Assembly: GCA_900544205.1 (NCBI GenBank)
Contig: UQUG01000002.1
Span: 45,062 to 109,061 of the forward strand
Length of the DNA: 64,000 bases
From: an uncultured Collinsella sp.
Lineage (GTDB): Bacteria > Actinomycetota > Coriobacteriia > Coriobacteriales > Coriobacteriaceae
Direction: 5' to 3'
Shown: positions 41,530-50,162 of the stretch, piece by piece
Layout of the letters: every line of letters starts with the position of its first letter
Position numbering within the stretch: the stretch's first letter is position 1
Made by a program: the position numbers and the translations under genes
Notes under the pieces: generated by a model
The model's input: the letters and a program-made list of their open reading frames with translations, nothing else
Databases searched by the model: none
What the model was told of the DNA's origin: nothing

Positions 41530-41748
41530 GTGAAGAAGGAAGACGCAATTGAGCTCGAGGGTACGGTAAAGGAACCGTTGCCTAACGCCATGTTTAAGGT
41601 TGAGCTCGAGAACGGTCATTCGGTTCTGTGCAACATTTCTGGCAAGATCCGAATGAATTACATCCGTATTCTCCCCGGTGACAGGGTTGTCGTGGAGCTT
41701 TCCCCGTACGACCTGACCCGCGGCCGCATCACCTATCGCTACAAATAG
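41530..41748 (+). CDS. infA: Translation initiation factor IF-1
   Basis: The 72-residue OB-fold protein is the standard IF-1 length when GTG 41530 is used. Recognisable are EDAIELEGTVKEPLPNAMFK, VLCNISGKIRMNYIRILPGD and the end VVVELSPYDLTRGRITYRYK. It blocks the A site during initiation. A gap of 150 bases with short hairpins but no gene follows before rpmJ. Confidence 0.96.
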   Translation: MKKEDAIELEGTVKEPLPNAMFKVELENGHSVLCNISGKIRMNYIRILPGDRVVVELSPYDLTRGRITYRYK

Positions 41749-41898
41749 CGGCACGCATACACGCACTCCATTTCCGACTGCAGGCTTAGCTCAACCTACG
41801 GTCGGATTGTGTGTGAAGACCAGCCATAGTTTTAAACGCCTGCGGCTGGGCGAGTAGATAGTAGGGAAGTAGTTTGAGCGCTACCGAAAGGAAGAACG

Positions 41899-42012
41899 AT
41901 GAAGGTACGTCCTTCGGTCAAGAAGATGTGCGATAAGTGCAAAATCATTAGGCGCCATGGCAAGGTCCTCGTCATTTGCGAGAACCCCCGTCATAAGCAG
42001 CGTCAGGGTTAA
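41899..42012 (+). CDS. rpmJ: 50S ribosomal protein L36
   Basis: This 37-residue protein is too short for most gene finders. It reads MKVRPSVKKMCDKCKIIRRH and ends with ENPRHKQRQG. The zinc ligands Cys-x2-Cys, a later Cys and His are all present, so this is the zinc-binding form. ATG 41899 follows AAAGGAAG. rpsM starts 14 bases after the stop. Confidence 0.96.
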   Translation: MKVRPSVKKMCDKCKIIRRHGKVLVICENPRHKQRQG

Positions 42013-42026
42013 GAGAGGAGACTACG

Positions 42027-42401
42027 TTGGCCCGTATTAATGGTGTCGACCTCCCGCGTGAGAAGCGCGTTGAGATCGGTCTGACCTACATTTACGGCAT
42101 CGGCCGCACCACTGCGACGAAGATTTGCGTCGAGTGCAACGTTAACGTGGATACGCGCGTTAAGGACCTCACCGAGGATGAGGTTAACGCCATCCGCGAT
42201 TATATCGATAAGAACCAGATCATGGTTGAGGGCGACCTCCGCCGTGAGCGCAACCAGAACGTCAAGCGCCTTATGGACATCGGCTGCAACCGCGGCCTTC
42301 GTCACCGCAAGGGCCTCCCGGTCCGCGGCCAGCGCACCCACACTAACGCTCGTACCCGCAAGGGCCCGAAGCGTCAGATCGGTGCTAAGAAGAAGAAATA
42401 A
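42027..42401 (+). CDS. rpsM: 30S ribosomal protein S13
   Basis: The 124-residue S13 protein lies in the head of the small subunit and bridges to L5. It starts at a TTG (42027) after AGAGGAG, giving ARINGVDLPREKRVEIGLTY. The end GLPVRGQRTHTNARTRKGPK is conserved. The rare TTG start is supported by the family N-terminus. Confidence 0.97.
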   Translation: MARINGVDLPREKRVEIGLTYIYGIGRTTATKICVECNVNVDTRVKDLTEDEVNAIRDYIDKNQIMVEGDLRRERNQNVKRLMDIGCNRGLRHRKGLPVRGQRTHTNARTRKGPKRQIGAKKKK

Positions 42402-42415
42402 GGAGCGCTAGATAG

Positions 42416-42820
42416 ATGGCTACTGCTAAGAAGAACGTTCGCGCTGCCCGTCTGAAGCGCGCGGACCGTAAGAACATTTCCGTGGGCCAGGCTCACATTC
42501 GTTCTACGTTCAACAACACGATCGTTTCGATCACCGATCCCCAGGGCAACGTCATTTCCTGGAAGTCGGCTGGCCAGGTGGGCTTCAAGGGCTCCCGTAA
42601 GTCCACGCCGTTCGCTGCCCAGATGGCTGCCGAGGCTGCTGCCAAGCAGGCCATGGAGCACGGTATGAAGAAGGTTTCCGTCTTCGTCAAGGGCCCCGGC
42701 TCCGGTCGTGAGACCGCCATCCGCTCCCTCCAGGCTGCTGGCCTCGAGGTCTCGAGCATCCAGGACAAGACCCCCATTCCGCACAACGGCTGCCGCCCCA
42801 AGAAGCGTCGCCGCGTGTAA
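42416..42820 (+). CDS. rpsK: 30S ribosomal protein S11
   Basis: The 134-residue S11 protein forms the platform of the small subunit. Visible are HIRSTFNNTIVSITDPQGNV, AAEAAAKQAMEHGMKKVSVF and the end DKTPIPHNGCRPKKRRRV. ATG 42416 lies 11 bases after AAGGAG. Confidence 0.97.
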   Translation: MATAKKNVRAARLKRADRKNISVGQAHIRSTFNNTIVSITDPQGNVISWKSAGQVGFKGSRKSTPFAAQMAAEAAAKQAMEHGMKKVSVFVKGPGSGRETAIRSLQAAGLEVSSIQDKTPIPHNGCRPKKRRRV

Positions 42821-42839
42821 CTGAAAGGATCGTATCAAT

Positions 42840-43436
42840 ATGGCAATCGACAGGACTCCTGTTCTTAAGCGCTGCCGTCAGCTCGGGATCGATCCCGCTG
42901 AGCTCGGTTACAGCAGCAAGAAGGAATCTATCCGTCAGCCCAAGCGCCGTCGCAAGGAATCTGAGTACGGCATGCAGCTGCGCGAGAAGCAGAAGGTCAA
43001 GTTCATCTATGGCGTTCTGGAGAAGCAGTTCCACGGCTACTTCAACAAGGCCCGTAAGATGAACGGCGTCACCGGTGAGAACCTCATGATCATCCTTGAG
43101 TCTCGCCTCGACAACGTCGTCTTCCGTCTTGGCTTCGCCCGCACCCGCAAAGAGGCTCGTCAGTCCGTCCGTCACGGTCACTTCACCGTGAACGGCAAGC
43201 GCGTGGACATCCCGTCCTACCGCGTCAAGGCCGGCGACGTCGTCGCTGTCGGCGAGAAGTTCCGTGACCTCCTCCCCATCAAGGAGGCCCTGATTTCCTC
43301 CGAGCGCTTTGAGGTCCCTGGCTGGCTCGAGGTCGATATCGAGAAGCTGTCTGGTAACGTGCTCGCTCTGCCGACGCGTGAGCAGATCAGCGGTGATATC
43401 AACGAGCAGCTCATCGTCGAGCTCTACTCTAAGTAG
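42840..43436 (+). CDS. rpsD: 30S ribosomal protein S4
   Basis: The 198-residue S4 nucleates small-subunit assembly. The N-terminus (RTPVLKRCRQLGIDPAELGY) lacks the zinc cysteine cluster, so it is the C-minus form. The S4 RNA-binding domain (ESRLDNVVFRLGFARTRKEA, then VRHGHFTVNGKRVDIPSY) is intact. ATG 42840 follows GAAAGGA. In many bacteria S4 represses the alpha operon. Confidence 0.97.
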   Translation: MAIDRTPVLKRCRQLGIDPAELGYSSKKESIRQPKRRRKESEYGMQLREKQKVKFIYGVLEKQFHGYFNKARKMNGVTGENLMIILESRLDNVVFRLGFARTRKEARQSVRHGHFTVNGKRVDIPSYRVKAGDVVAVGEKFRDLLPIKEALISSERFEVPGWLEVDIEKLSGNVLALPTREQISGDINEQLIVELYSK

Positions 43437-43468
43437 TCCATCCGGGCTGCTGAGGCTGGAGGTAATAC

Positions 43469-44410
43469 ATGTCAGAATTCATTAGGCCTCAGGTTCAGGT
43501 CGAAGAGATCAACGAGACGTCTGCTCGTGTCTCCGTCGAGCCGCTCGAGCGTGGTTACGGCGATACGCTGGGTAACTCCCTTCGTCGCGTTCTTCTGTCC
43601 TCGCTCGAGGGTGCCGCCGTCGAGGCTATTCAGATCGATGGTGCGCAGCACGAGTTCATGACCATCCCTAACATGGTCGAGGATGTCACCGACATCGTCC
43701 TGAATGTCAAGGGTCTTGTCTTCAGGGCTCTCGGCACGACCGACGAGGCGACCGCCACCATCTCGGTTGACGGCCCCTGCGAGGTCACCGGTGCGGACTT
43801 CTTTATTCCGTCCGAGTTTGAGCTGGTCAACCCCGAGCAGCACATCGCTACGCTCACCGAGGGTGGCCATCTCACCATGAGCATGCGCATCGGCTATGGC
43901 CGCGGCTATGTTTCTGGCGAGGCCAACAAGCGCGACAACGATCCCATCGGTGTGATCCACGTCGACTCGCTGTACTCGCCGGTTTCCCGTTGCGCCAAGC
44001 TCGTTGAGGCTTGCCGTGTCGGTCAGCACACCGACTACGACCGCCTTGTCCTCGAGATCGAGACCAACGGCTCCATCGCCCCGCGCGACGCCGTGGTCCA
44101 GGCTGCCAATATCATCAACCAGCATATGGCCGCCTTTATGAACCTTGCCGAGACCCCCGAGGTCGAGGAGGAGGCTTCGATCTTCGCTCCCGAGGTCACC
44201 AACGACAACGCCGAGCTGGACAAGCAGATTGAGGATCTGGACCTTTCCGTCCGTTCCTACAACTGCCTTAAGCGCGCCAGCATTCACTCGGTTCGTCAGC
44301 TCGTTGAGTTCTCGGAGAACGATCTGCTCAACATCCGTAACTTCGGTGTTAAGTCGATCGAGGAAGTGAAGGACAAGCTTGAGTCCATGGGCCTGAGCCT
44401 GAAGGCTTAA
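43469..44410 (+). CDS. rpoA: DNA-directed RNA polymerase subunit alpha
   Basis: The 313-residue alpha subunit has the assembly domain (RVSVEPLERGYGDTLGNSLR, VLLSSLEGAAVEAIQIDGA) and the C-terminal DNA- and activator-binding domain after an acidic linker (LDLSVRSYNCLKRASIHSVR, NIRNFGVKSIEEVKDKLESM). ATG 43469 follows GGAGG. Length and place, between rpsD and rplQ, are standard. Confidence 0.97.
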   Translation: MSEFIRPQVQVEEINETSARVSVEPLERGYGDTLGNSLRRVLLSSLEGAAVEAIQIDGAQHEFMTIPNMVEDVTDIVLNVKGLVFRALGTTDEATATISVDGPCEVTGADFFIPSEFELVNPEQHIATLTEGGHLTMSMRIGYGRGYVSGEANKRDNDPIGVIHVDSLYSPVSRCAKLVEACRVGQHTDYDRLVLEIETNGSIAPRDAVVQAANIINQHMAAFMNLAETPEVEEEASIFAPEVTNDNAELDKQIEDLDLSVRSYNCLKRASIHSVRQLVEFSENDLLNIRNFGVKSIEEVKDKLESMGLSLKA

Positions 44411-44440
44411 TGCTTCGCATATTTGAGGAGAAACTAGACC

Positions 44441-44923
44441 ATGCGTCACAACGTTAAGAAGGGCCTGAAGCTCGGCACCGATGCGAGCCACACCAAGGCC
44501 ATGAAGAAGAGCCTGGCCAAGGCCCTCTTCGAGAACGACCGCATCAAGACCACCGAGACCCGCGCTAAGGCGCTGCGTTCGGTCGTCGAGCCGATCATCA
44601 CCTGGGCCAAGAAGGGCGACCTGCACTCTCGTCGTCTGGCCATCGCCAAGCTCGGCGATAAGCAGCTCGTTGCCGAGATCTTCGACAAGGCTGCCCAGGG
44701 CATGTGGCAGGACCGCAACGGCGGTTACACCCGCATCATGAAGCTCGGTAACCGTAAGGGCGACAACGCTCCTATCGTTATCATGGAGCTCGTCACCGAG
44801 CCTTGCACGCCTAAGGCCAAGAAGGCTGCTCCGGCCCCCAAGAAGGCCGCTGCTCCCAAGAAGGTCGAGGCTGTCGAGGAGACCGCTGCCGAGGAGGCTC
44901 CTGCTGAGGAGACTGCTGAGTAG
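44441..44923 (+). CDS. rplQ: 50S ribosomal protein L17 with Ala/Lys/Glu-rich tail
   Basis: The 160-residue protein contains the L17 core in residues 1-118 (RHNVKKGLKLGTDASHTKAM, FENDRIKTTETRAKALRSVV, RNGGYTRIMKLGNRKGDNAP). After it comes a low-complexity tail of about 40 residues (KKAAPAPKKAAAPKKVEAVE, then acidic) seen in several actinobacterial L17 proteins. ATG 44441 follows GAGGAG. A strong terminator ends the ribosomal operon. Confidence 0.96.
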   Translation: MRHNVKKGLKLGTDASHTKAMKKSLAKALFENDRIKTTETRAKALRSVVEPIITWAKKGDLHSRRLAIAKLGDKQLVAEIFDKAAQGMWQDRNGGYTRIMKLGNRKGDNAPIVIMELVTEPCTPKAKKAAPAPKKAAAPKKVEAVEETAAEEAPAEETAE

Positions 44924-44949
44924 ACATTCCGTCTGCATAGGCTATATTC

Positions 44950-44980
44950 GAGGGGTACGTTCGCGTACCCCTCTTTTTTT
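44950..44980 (+). terminator. Intrinsic terminator of the ribosomal operon
   Basis: GAGGGGTACG (44950-44959) pairs with CGTACCCCTC (44964-44973) around a TTCG tetraloop, followed by seven T. A textbook rho-independent terminator. Confidence 0.95.
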
Positions 44981-45015
44981 GTCGCGATACCGTTGATTGT
45001 TTGTTGGGAGCACCC

Positions 45016-45840
45016 ATGACCGCGCCGTCTGATTTCAATTCGATTCCCGAGCTCGATGCCACGTTGGTGTTTCGCGTGGCCTATGATGGCTCGTCCTATA
45101 GCGGATTTGCCGAGCAGCCGGGACAGACGACGGTTGCGGGCGAGCTTCGTCGTGCTATCGAGACGCTGTTGCGCCGCCCGATCGACCTGACGTGTGCGGG
45201 GCGTACCGATGCCGGTGTGCACGCGGTGGCTCAGTACATCAGCGTGCCCGTAACGGACGCTGAGCTGTCTTTAACGCGCCGTAGGTGGCTGCGGGCTATG
45301 GATGCTCTCCTGCCCAAAGATATCGCCATAAACGAGGTCTACAAGGCTCGTAAGGGCTTTTCCGCCCGCTTTGATGCACGCTCCCGTACGTATACGTATC
45401 GCATTGCCGATCGTGATGCGCGTCCCGTGCTCTCGCGCGGTGCGGTTTGGTGGCACCGCTATCCGCTCGATGTCGATGCCATGGAGGCGGCTTGCCCCGC
45501 GCTCTTGGGCGAGCAGGACTTCAAGAGCTTTTGCAAGGTTGCCTCGGCCGTTGGCAAGCCCACGCACCGCTGCGTGATGCGTGCCGAGTTTGGCCATGAG
45601 GTTGCGTTTGGCGAGGACATCCTGACGTTTACCATCGAGGGCAATGCGTTTCTGCATTCGATGGTCCGCACGATCGTGGGCACGCTTGTCGAGATTGGCA
45701 TGCATCGCCGTGAACCCGAGTGGATGCGCGAGGTCATCGATGCTTGCGACCGTACCGCTGCGGGCCCCACGGCTCCTGCCTGCGGCCTTACGTTTATGGG
45801 CGTGGATTACGATCCCGCCGAGCTTGTCGTGCTCGACTAG
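45016..45840 (+). CDS. truA: tRNA pseudouridine(38-40) synthase TruA
   Basis: The 274-residue enzyme modifies U38-U40 in tRNA anticodon arms. The catalytic Asp is in TCAGRTDAGVHAVAQYISV. FRVAYDGSSYSGFAEQPGQT and the C-terminal NAFLHSMVRTIVGTLVEIG are diagnostic. ATG 45016 follows TGGGAG; a TTG at 45001 is less likely. It lies 35 bases after the ribosomal operon terminator, the usual neighbour of rplQ. Confidence 0.95.
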   Translation: MTAPSDFNSIPELDATLVFRVAYDGSSYSGFAEQPGQTTVAGELRRAIETLLRRPIDLTCAGRTDAGVHAVAQYISVPVTDAELSLTRRRWLRAMDALLPKDIAINEVYKARKGFSARFDARSRTYTYRIADRDARPVLSRGAVWWHRYPLDVDAMEAACPALLGEQDFKSFCKVASAVGKPTHRCVMRAEFGHEVAFGEDILTFTIEGNAFLHSMVRTIVGTLVEIGMHRREPEWMREVIDACDRTAAGPTAPACGLTFMGVDYDPAELVVLD

Positions 45841-46001
45841 GGGAGGGCTCGACGTGTCGTGCGTCGACACCTGTCATCTGTGGGCTGCGCGTGTGCAACA
45901 TCTGTTCTTGGCGTGCAATGCAACCGGTGTCTCATTGCTTTTATTGCCGGGGTGTACCATGAACCACGGTTTGATTCATTGCTGTCGAGAGGACGGATAA
46001 T

Positions 46002-47042
46002 TTGGTTCGACGTGGCTCGCATCCGCGACTTTCGGTGATCCTTGTGGTAGAAGGTTCGCCCAGCTATGCGATGCGTGCGCTCGAGAGTATCCAGAACCAA
46101 GACCTCTACGATTTGCAGATTGTCGTTGTCTGCCGCGATGCTGCGCCCGGTGTGCGCCATTCGCTTCAAGTTGCTGCCGATAGGGACATCCATATTGATT
46201 TGATTGACGTCGAGGACGCGAAGCGCGGCGCTTGTCTTCGTGCCGGTTTTGATGCCTCGCGCGGCTCTCAAATCATCGCCATGAACGCCGATGAGTGGTT
46301 TGCTCCGCAGGCCCTTTCCAAGATGGTCGATATCGCGTGCGATACTGCGGCAGACATTGTGCTCCCCTCGGTGTCGCTCGATCGATACGATGCGCATCGC
46401 GAGCGTCATTCGCGCGTCTTGGATGCTGCCTCTATTGCCATAGAAGACGAGTCTTCTATGGTGACTGGGCTGCCTCAGTTGATTTTAGGCGGCCTGGTTG
46501 TTCAAACCTCTGGCGTGATGTTCAGCCGGTCGCTGTTTGAGGCATGCCTTTTGTGCGATAAGACGTTTCGCACAGTTGGGTTTATGGCGTGCGCACTCTC
46601 GCAGGCGCAGCGCGTCTCCGGATGCGGCGATGCTTGTTTCCACGCGGTGGCACCTAAGCTTACAGATGCCTTTGATCCCACCATGTATGCCAGGACATCC
46701 GATGACACTCGAGCGCTCGACGAGCTTGCGGACTCACTCTCGGAAGCAGATAGCGGTGGTCGGCTCAAGCTGGCAAGCCAAAAGTTCTACTTTGCCGGAC
46801 TGGTCGCCTGCATCGAGAATTTGTGTCTGAGCCCGCATGGAGTGTCGTCAATCGAGCGTTCCACCCGCATGCGTGATATGCTCGAGGCGCCTCGAACCCG
46901 TCAGATGGTCGCCGCGCTCAAGGATAACCATCGGGGACTCGGTCTGTTGTTTGGGCCGATCGCCAGCGCCAAGCCCGCGCGCTGCGTGATGTGTACGCAT
47001 CTGGCAGCTTTTCTTAACCGGACGGGCGCAAAAACCGCCTAA
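46002..47042 (+). CDS. Family 2-type glycosyltransferase
   Basis: The 346-residue protein has a GT-A-like N-terminal domain: LSVILVVEGSPSYAMRALES, then QDLYDLQIVVVCRDAAPGVR, and a DxD-like position in IIAMNADEWFAPQALSKMV. The usual catalytic C-terminal half is not obvious, and the region after residue 150 is unusual. No membrane helices are seen. The start is TTG 46002 with GAGAGGACGG upstream. It stands alone between truA and argR, so the acceptor (cell wall or exopolysaccharide) is not evident. The fold call is reasonable; activity is uncertain. Confidence 0.65.
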   Translation: MVRRGSHPRLSVILVVEGSPSYAMRALESIQNQDLYDLQIVVVCRDAAPGVRHSLQVAADRDIHIDLIDVEDAKRGACLRAGFDASRGSQIIAMNADEWFAPQALSKMVDIACDTAADIVLPSVSLDRYDAHRERHSRVLDAASIAIEDESSMVTGLPQLILGGLVVQTSGVMFSRSLFEACLLCDKTFRTVGFMACALSQAQRVSGCGDACFHAVAPKLTDAFDPTMYARTSDDTRALDELADSLSEADSGGRLKLASQKFYFAGLVACIENLCLSPHGVSSIERSTRMRDMLEAPRTRQMVAALKDNHRGLGLLFGPIASAKPARCVMCTHLAAFLNRTGAKTA

Positions 47043-47049
47043 ACGGCTC

Positions 47050-47085
47050 ATTTCGAAACAAATTTGCATAGAATTGTTTCGAAAT
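47050..47085. promoter_or_regulatory. 12-bp perfect inverted repeat downstream of the glycosyltransferase
   Basis: ATTTCGAAACAA (47050-47061) and TTGTTTCGAAAT (47074-47085) are exact inverted repeats around a 12-base spacer. It could be a weak terminator or an operator for the argR promoter. Confidence 0.5.
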
Positions 47086-47118
47086 GCGTTCTTATACACA
47101 AAAGCCTTCAAATAGCGT

Positions 47119-47141
47119 TAAACTATTCAATCACTGATTGA
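47119..47141 (+). promoter_or_regulatory. argR -10 region and ARG-box-like palindrome
   Basis: TAAACT (47119-47124) may be the -10. It is followed by TCAATCA-C-TGATTGA (47127-47141), a near-perfect palindrome resembling an ARG box half-site pair. Autoregulation by ArgR is common, so this is the likely operator. Confidence 0.45.
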
Positions 47142-47174
47142 TTGTCTCCGCCATCTTTTGGAGAGAGGGTTTGT

Positions 47175-47612
47175 ATGGCTAAAAAACGCAATGGGCGCCA
47201 GGATGCCATTAGAGATATTGTGCGCAATAAGGACGTCCGCACGCAGCGCGTGCTGGTCGATGAGCTCCGCGCTATGGGCTTTGATTGCACGCAGGCGACT
47301 GTCTCTCGCGATATTGCCGATATGGGGCTGCGTAAGCTCCCTGAGGGCATCTATGTTCTGGCAGAGGACCTGCACCTGCAGCGTATGGTTTCCGAGCTCG
47401 TAACGGGCGTTCTGCGCACCGATAATCTGGTTATGATCAAGGCTCAGCCTGGTACGGCTTCCGGCATCGCCGCCGCTGTTGATGCGGCAGAGCTGCCCGA
47501 TGTGCTTGGCTCGCTTGCCGGCAACGATACGATTTTGGTTATTGCCCAGACGGCCGAGGACGGCGAGCGTCTTGAGGCGCTGGTCAATAAGCTGAGCAAT
47601 TCTCGCAAGTAG
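47175..47612 (+). CDS. argR: Arginine repressor ArgR
   Basis: The 145-residue regulator has an N-terminal winged helix (RQDAIRDIVRNKDVRTQRVL, then FDCTQATVSRDIADMGLRKL) and a C-terminal arginine-binding hexamer domain with AQPGTASGIAAAVDAAELPD and GSLAGNDTILVIA. ATG 47175 follows GAGAGAGGG. It represses arginine synthesis or activates arginine use when arginine is bound. No arginine genes are adjacent. A terminator follows. Confidence 0.94.
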   Translation: MAKKRNGRQDAIRDIVRNKDVRTQRVLVDELRAMGFDCTQATVSRDIADMGLRKLPEGIYVLAEDLHLQRMVSELVTGVLRTDNLVMIKAQPGTASGIAAAVDAAELPDVLGSLAGNDTILVIAQTAEDGERLEALVNKLSNSRK

Positions 47613-47662
47613 GCGTGCGGGTCGTGCGCTCGGCACTGTACGCGCTGACATAGTGGCTTGTA

Positions 47663-47695
47663 AGGGGTATCGACGTTGGTCGGTACCCCCTTTTT
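47663..47695 (+). terminator. Intrinsic terminator after argR
   Basis: GGGGTATCGAC (47664-47674) pairs with GTCGGTACCCC (47679-47689, one G-U), then TTTTT. Confidence 0.85.
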
Positions 47696-47735
47696 GTCTG
47701 CCGGTATAAAGATCGCCCATCAGGTCGCTTTAAAC

Positions 47736-47778
47736 TAAAAAGGCCCCCGAGCAGTTTAATAAGCTGCTCGGGGGCCTT
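47736..47778 (-). terminator. Intrinsic terminator of the PBP gene
   Basis: AAGGCCCCCGAGCAG (47740-47754) pairs perfectly with CTGCTCGGGGGCCTT (47764-47778); on the minus strand it is followed by a T-run (A-run 47736-47741). Confidence 0.9.
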
Positions 47779-47801
47779 GTTGCTAATGGCCGGATGAATT
47801 T

Positions 47802-50000
47802 CTAGCCAACAGTATCGTCAGGCGTGGGCGAGGGGTCGGGAGTGGGCGTAGGCGTGGGCGTAGGCGTGCCGCCATCGCCGCCGGTCGAACCACCAGTGGA
47901 GCCGCCCGTCGAGCCACCGGTCGTTCCGGTGCCGCCGGTGGTGTCGCCGCCCGTGGTCTCGGTGGTCGTGGTCGTCGTGGTAGTCGTTGTGGTGGTTTCC
48001 TCTTCGTCCTCGTTCTCGTCCTTGTCGTCGTTCTCCGTCTTCTTGGTGTTGTTGGTGCCGTAGAACTTCCAGACGCTGTTGTTCTTGTAGGTGGGCGCCG
48101 TTCCGGTCGCAAACTCCTCGCGCTCGGTACCGGTCAGAACGGTGTTCATAAACCGCTTAAAGACAGGCAGGTTGGTGCTGTCGCCCAGCAGGTCTGTGCC
48201 GTATTTTTGGATGGGAATCTCGCCCGCGGAATAGCCGGTCCACAGGGCGCACGCCAGCTGCGGGGTATAGCCGCAGAACCACAGGTTGGTGGTGTTGTCG
48301 GTGGTGCCCGTCTTGCCGGCATAGGGCTGGTTGACGCTCAGGGCGCCGGCAGCACCCGTACCGCCGCCCTGCATGACGCCGGAAAGGACATCGGTGACCG
48401 CGGCGGCCTCGCCCTCGGTGAGCACCTGCTGCGGGTTATCGGTGTGCTGGTACAGGACCGAGCCGGTGCGCGAGTCGATCTCGGTAATGGCGATTGGCTG
48501 GCGGTATTTGCCTCCGTTGGCAAACGTCGCGTAGGCGGACGCCATCTCGAGCGGAGAGATCGAGCCGGTGCCGAGCGTCATGACGGGAACGTCCTCGATA
48601 TTGTCCTTAGAAGGATCGATGCCGAGTTTTTTGACGAGCGAGATAATCTTGCTGTTGCCGACGGCCTCGGCCACCTGGATATAGCCGGTGTTGGAGGAGT
48701 ATGCCGTCGCCTGCTTGAGCGTGATGTTGCCATAGCTCTGGTTGGCGTAGTTTTGGACCTCGGTCGTGGTGCCCTTAGCCTTGAGCGGCGAGTTGCAGTT
48801 GAGGGTGACGTTGGGGTTCATGCCGTTTTGGATGGCAGTTGCCAGCGTAAAGGCCTTAAAGGTGGAGCCGACGGGACGCTTGGCCGTGGCATGGTTTACG
48901 TGGTTCTCGTCGGCGTTGTAGTCGTAGCCGCCCACCATGCACTTGATGTAGCCGGTCTTGGGGTCGACGACGACCATGCCCATGTCCAGGCCGTCGAGCG
49001 AGAGCGTGTCGAGCTGCTCGCGGACGGCATTCTCTGCCACCTGCTGCATCGTGGGGTCGATGGTGGTCTTGACGGTCAGGCCGCCCTTAAAGAGCACGTC
49101 GGTCGAGAACTCCTGCTCCAGCAGCTGCTTGACGTAGGAGACAAAGTAGGGCTGCGAGTAAACGTCGACGCCGCTGCCCGAGATTTCGGTCACGTTGAGG
49201 GTGATGGGCTCGGCCTGTGCGGCATCGTGCTCCTCCTGGGTGATGTGGCCCAAGCGCAGCATGTTGTCGAGGACCTTATTGCGACGGGACAGCGCCAGGT
49301 CGGGATTGACCGTGGGGTCGTACTGCGAAGGCGAGTTGGGAAGGCCGATCAGCAGCGCGGCCTCGCTCAGGGTGAGGTCGGCGGCGCTCTTGGACAGATA
49401 GGTTTCGGCTGCGGCCTCGATGCCGTAGGCGCCGTGGCCGTAGTAGATGGTGTTGAGGTACATCATGAGGATCTCGTCTTTGGAGTACATATCCTCCATC
49501 TTGATGGCGATGTAGGCCTCGCGTACCTTACGCTCGATGGTCGAGTCGAACTGCTCCTCCTGCAGGATGGTGTTGCGCACCAGCTGCTGGGTGATCGTCG
49601 AGGCGCCCTCGTGGCCGCCGCCGAGGGTTGCCACCGCGGCACGCGCGATACCCCACAGGTCGATGCCGCCGTGCTCGTAGAAGCGCTCGTCCTCAACGTC
49701 GACGGTGCCCTGCAGCACGTACGGGGAAACCTGGTCCTTGGTGATGGACTTGCGGTTTTGCGTGTAGAAGCTCGCGATCTTGTTGCCGTTGCAGTCGACG
49801 ATCTCGGTGGGCTCGCTCACCAGATAGGCGTTGGCGTCGGTGTAGTCGGGCAGATCGGACAGCCAGCGGTTGACGTTGCCGACCATGCCGATGCCAAACG
49901 CTACGCCTGCAATCAGCAGAAAGCCCAAAAACGAGAGCAGGATCATGGGCAGGGCATGCGTCTTTGAACGGCTGCGTCCCTGTCGTTGGCGAGGACCCAT
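47802..50000 (-). CDS. Class A penicillin-binding protein (transglycosylase/transpeptidase)
   Basis: The 732-residue bifunctional cell-wall synthase starts at ATG 50000, preceded by TGGAGGTC. Residues about 17-40 form a membrane anchor (MILLSFLGFLLIAGVAFGIG). The GT51 transglycosylase domain has the catalytic Glu in VDVEDERFYEHGGIDLWG and GASTITQQLVRN. The transpeptidase domain has S379-x-x-K (GSTFKAF), AYSSNTG and the KTGTT box (YAGKTGTTDNTTN). The tail is a low-complexity Thr/Gly/Pro stretch (acidic, then a run of Thr, then TGGSTGG and PTPTPTP repeats), likely wall-spanning. It is divergent from the U32 gene. Confidence 0.95.
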   Translation of the reverse strand: MGPRQRQGRSRSKTHALPMILLSFLGFLLIAGVAFGIGMVGNVNRWLSDLPDYTDANAYLVSEPTEIVDCNGNKIASFYTQNRKSITKDQVSPYVLQGTVDVEDERFYEHGGIDLWGIARAAVATLGGGHEGASTITQQLVRNTILQEEQFDSTIERKVREAYIAIKMEDMYSKDEILMMYLNTIYYGHGAYGIEAAAETYLSKSAADLTLSEAALLIGLPNSPSQYDPTVNPDLALSRRNKVLDNMLRLGHITQEEHDAAQAEPITLNVTEISGSGVDVYSQPYFVSYVKQLLEQEFSTDVLFKGGLTVKTTIDPTMQQVAENAVREQLDTLSLDGLDMGMVVVDPKTGYIKCMVGGYDYNADENHVNHATAKRPVGSTFKAFTLATAIQNGMNPNVTLNCNSPLKAKGTTTEVQNYANQSYGNITLKQATAYSSNTGYIQVAEAVGNSKIISLVKKLGIDPSKDNIEDVPVMTLGTGSISPLEMASAYATFANGGKYRQPIAITEIDSRTGSVLYQHTDNPQQVLTEGEAAAVTDVLSGVMQGGGTGAAGALSVNQPYAGKTGTTDNTTNLWFCGYTPQLACALWTGYSAGEIPIQKYGTDLLGDSTNLPVFKRFMNTVLTGTEREEFATGTAPTYKNNSVWKFYGTNNTKKTENDDKDENEDEEETTTTTTTTTTTTETTGGDTTGGTGTTGGSTGGSTGGSTGGDGGTPTPTPTPTPDPSPTPDDTVG

Positions 50001-50162
50001 ATATTGACCTCCAGGTATGTCGTGCCGGGCGGTGGATGTGCCGTCGGGGCAGGATGGACATAAGTTATTACACGATAAACCAAACGGGGCGCCCGAGCCC
50101 TCGTGTATGCTGGAAGACGGCATTTTTCAGAGTGAATGCATACCTTGGTAAGGAGTTTGTCG

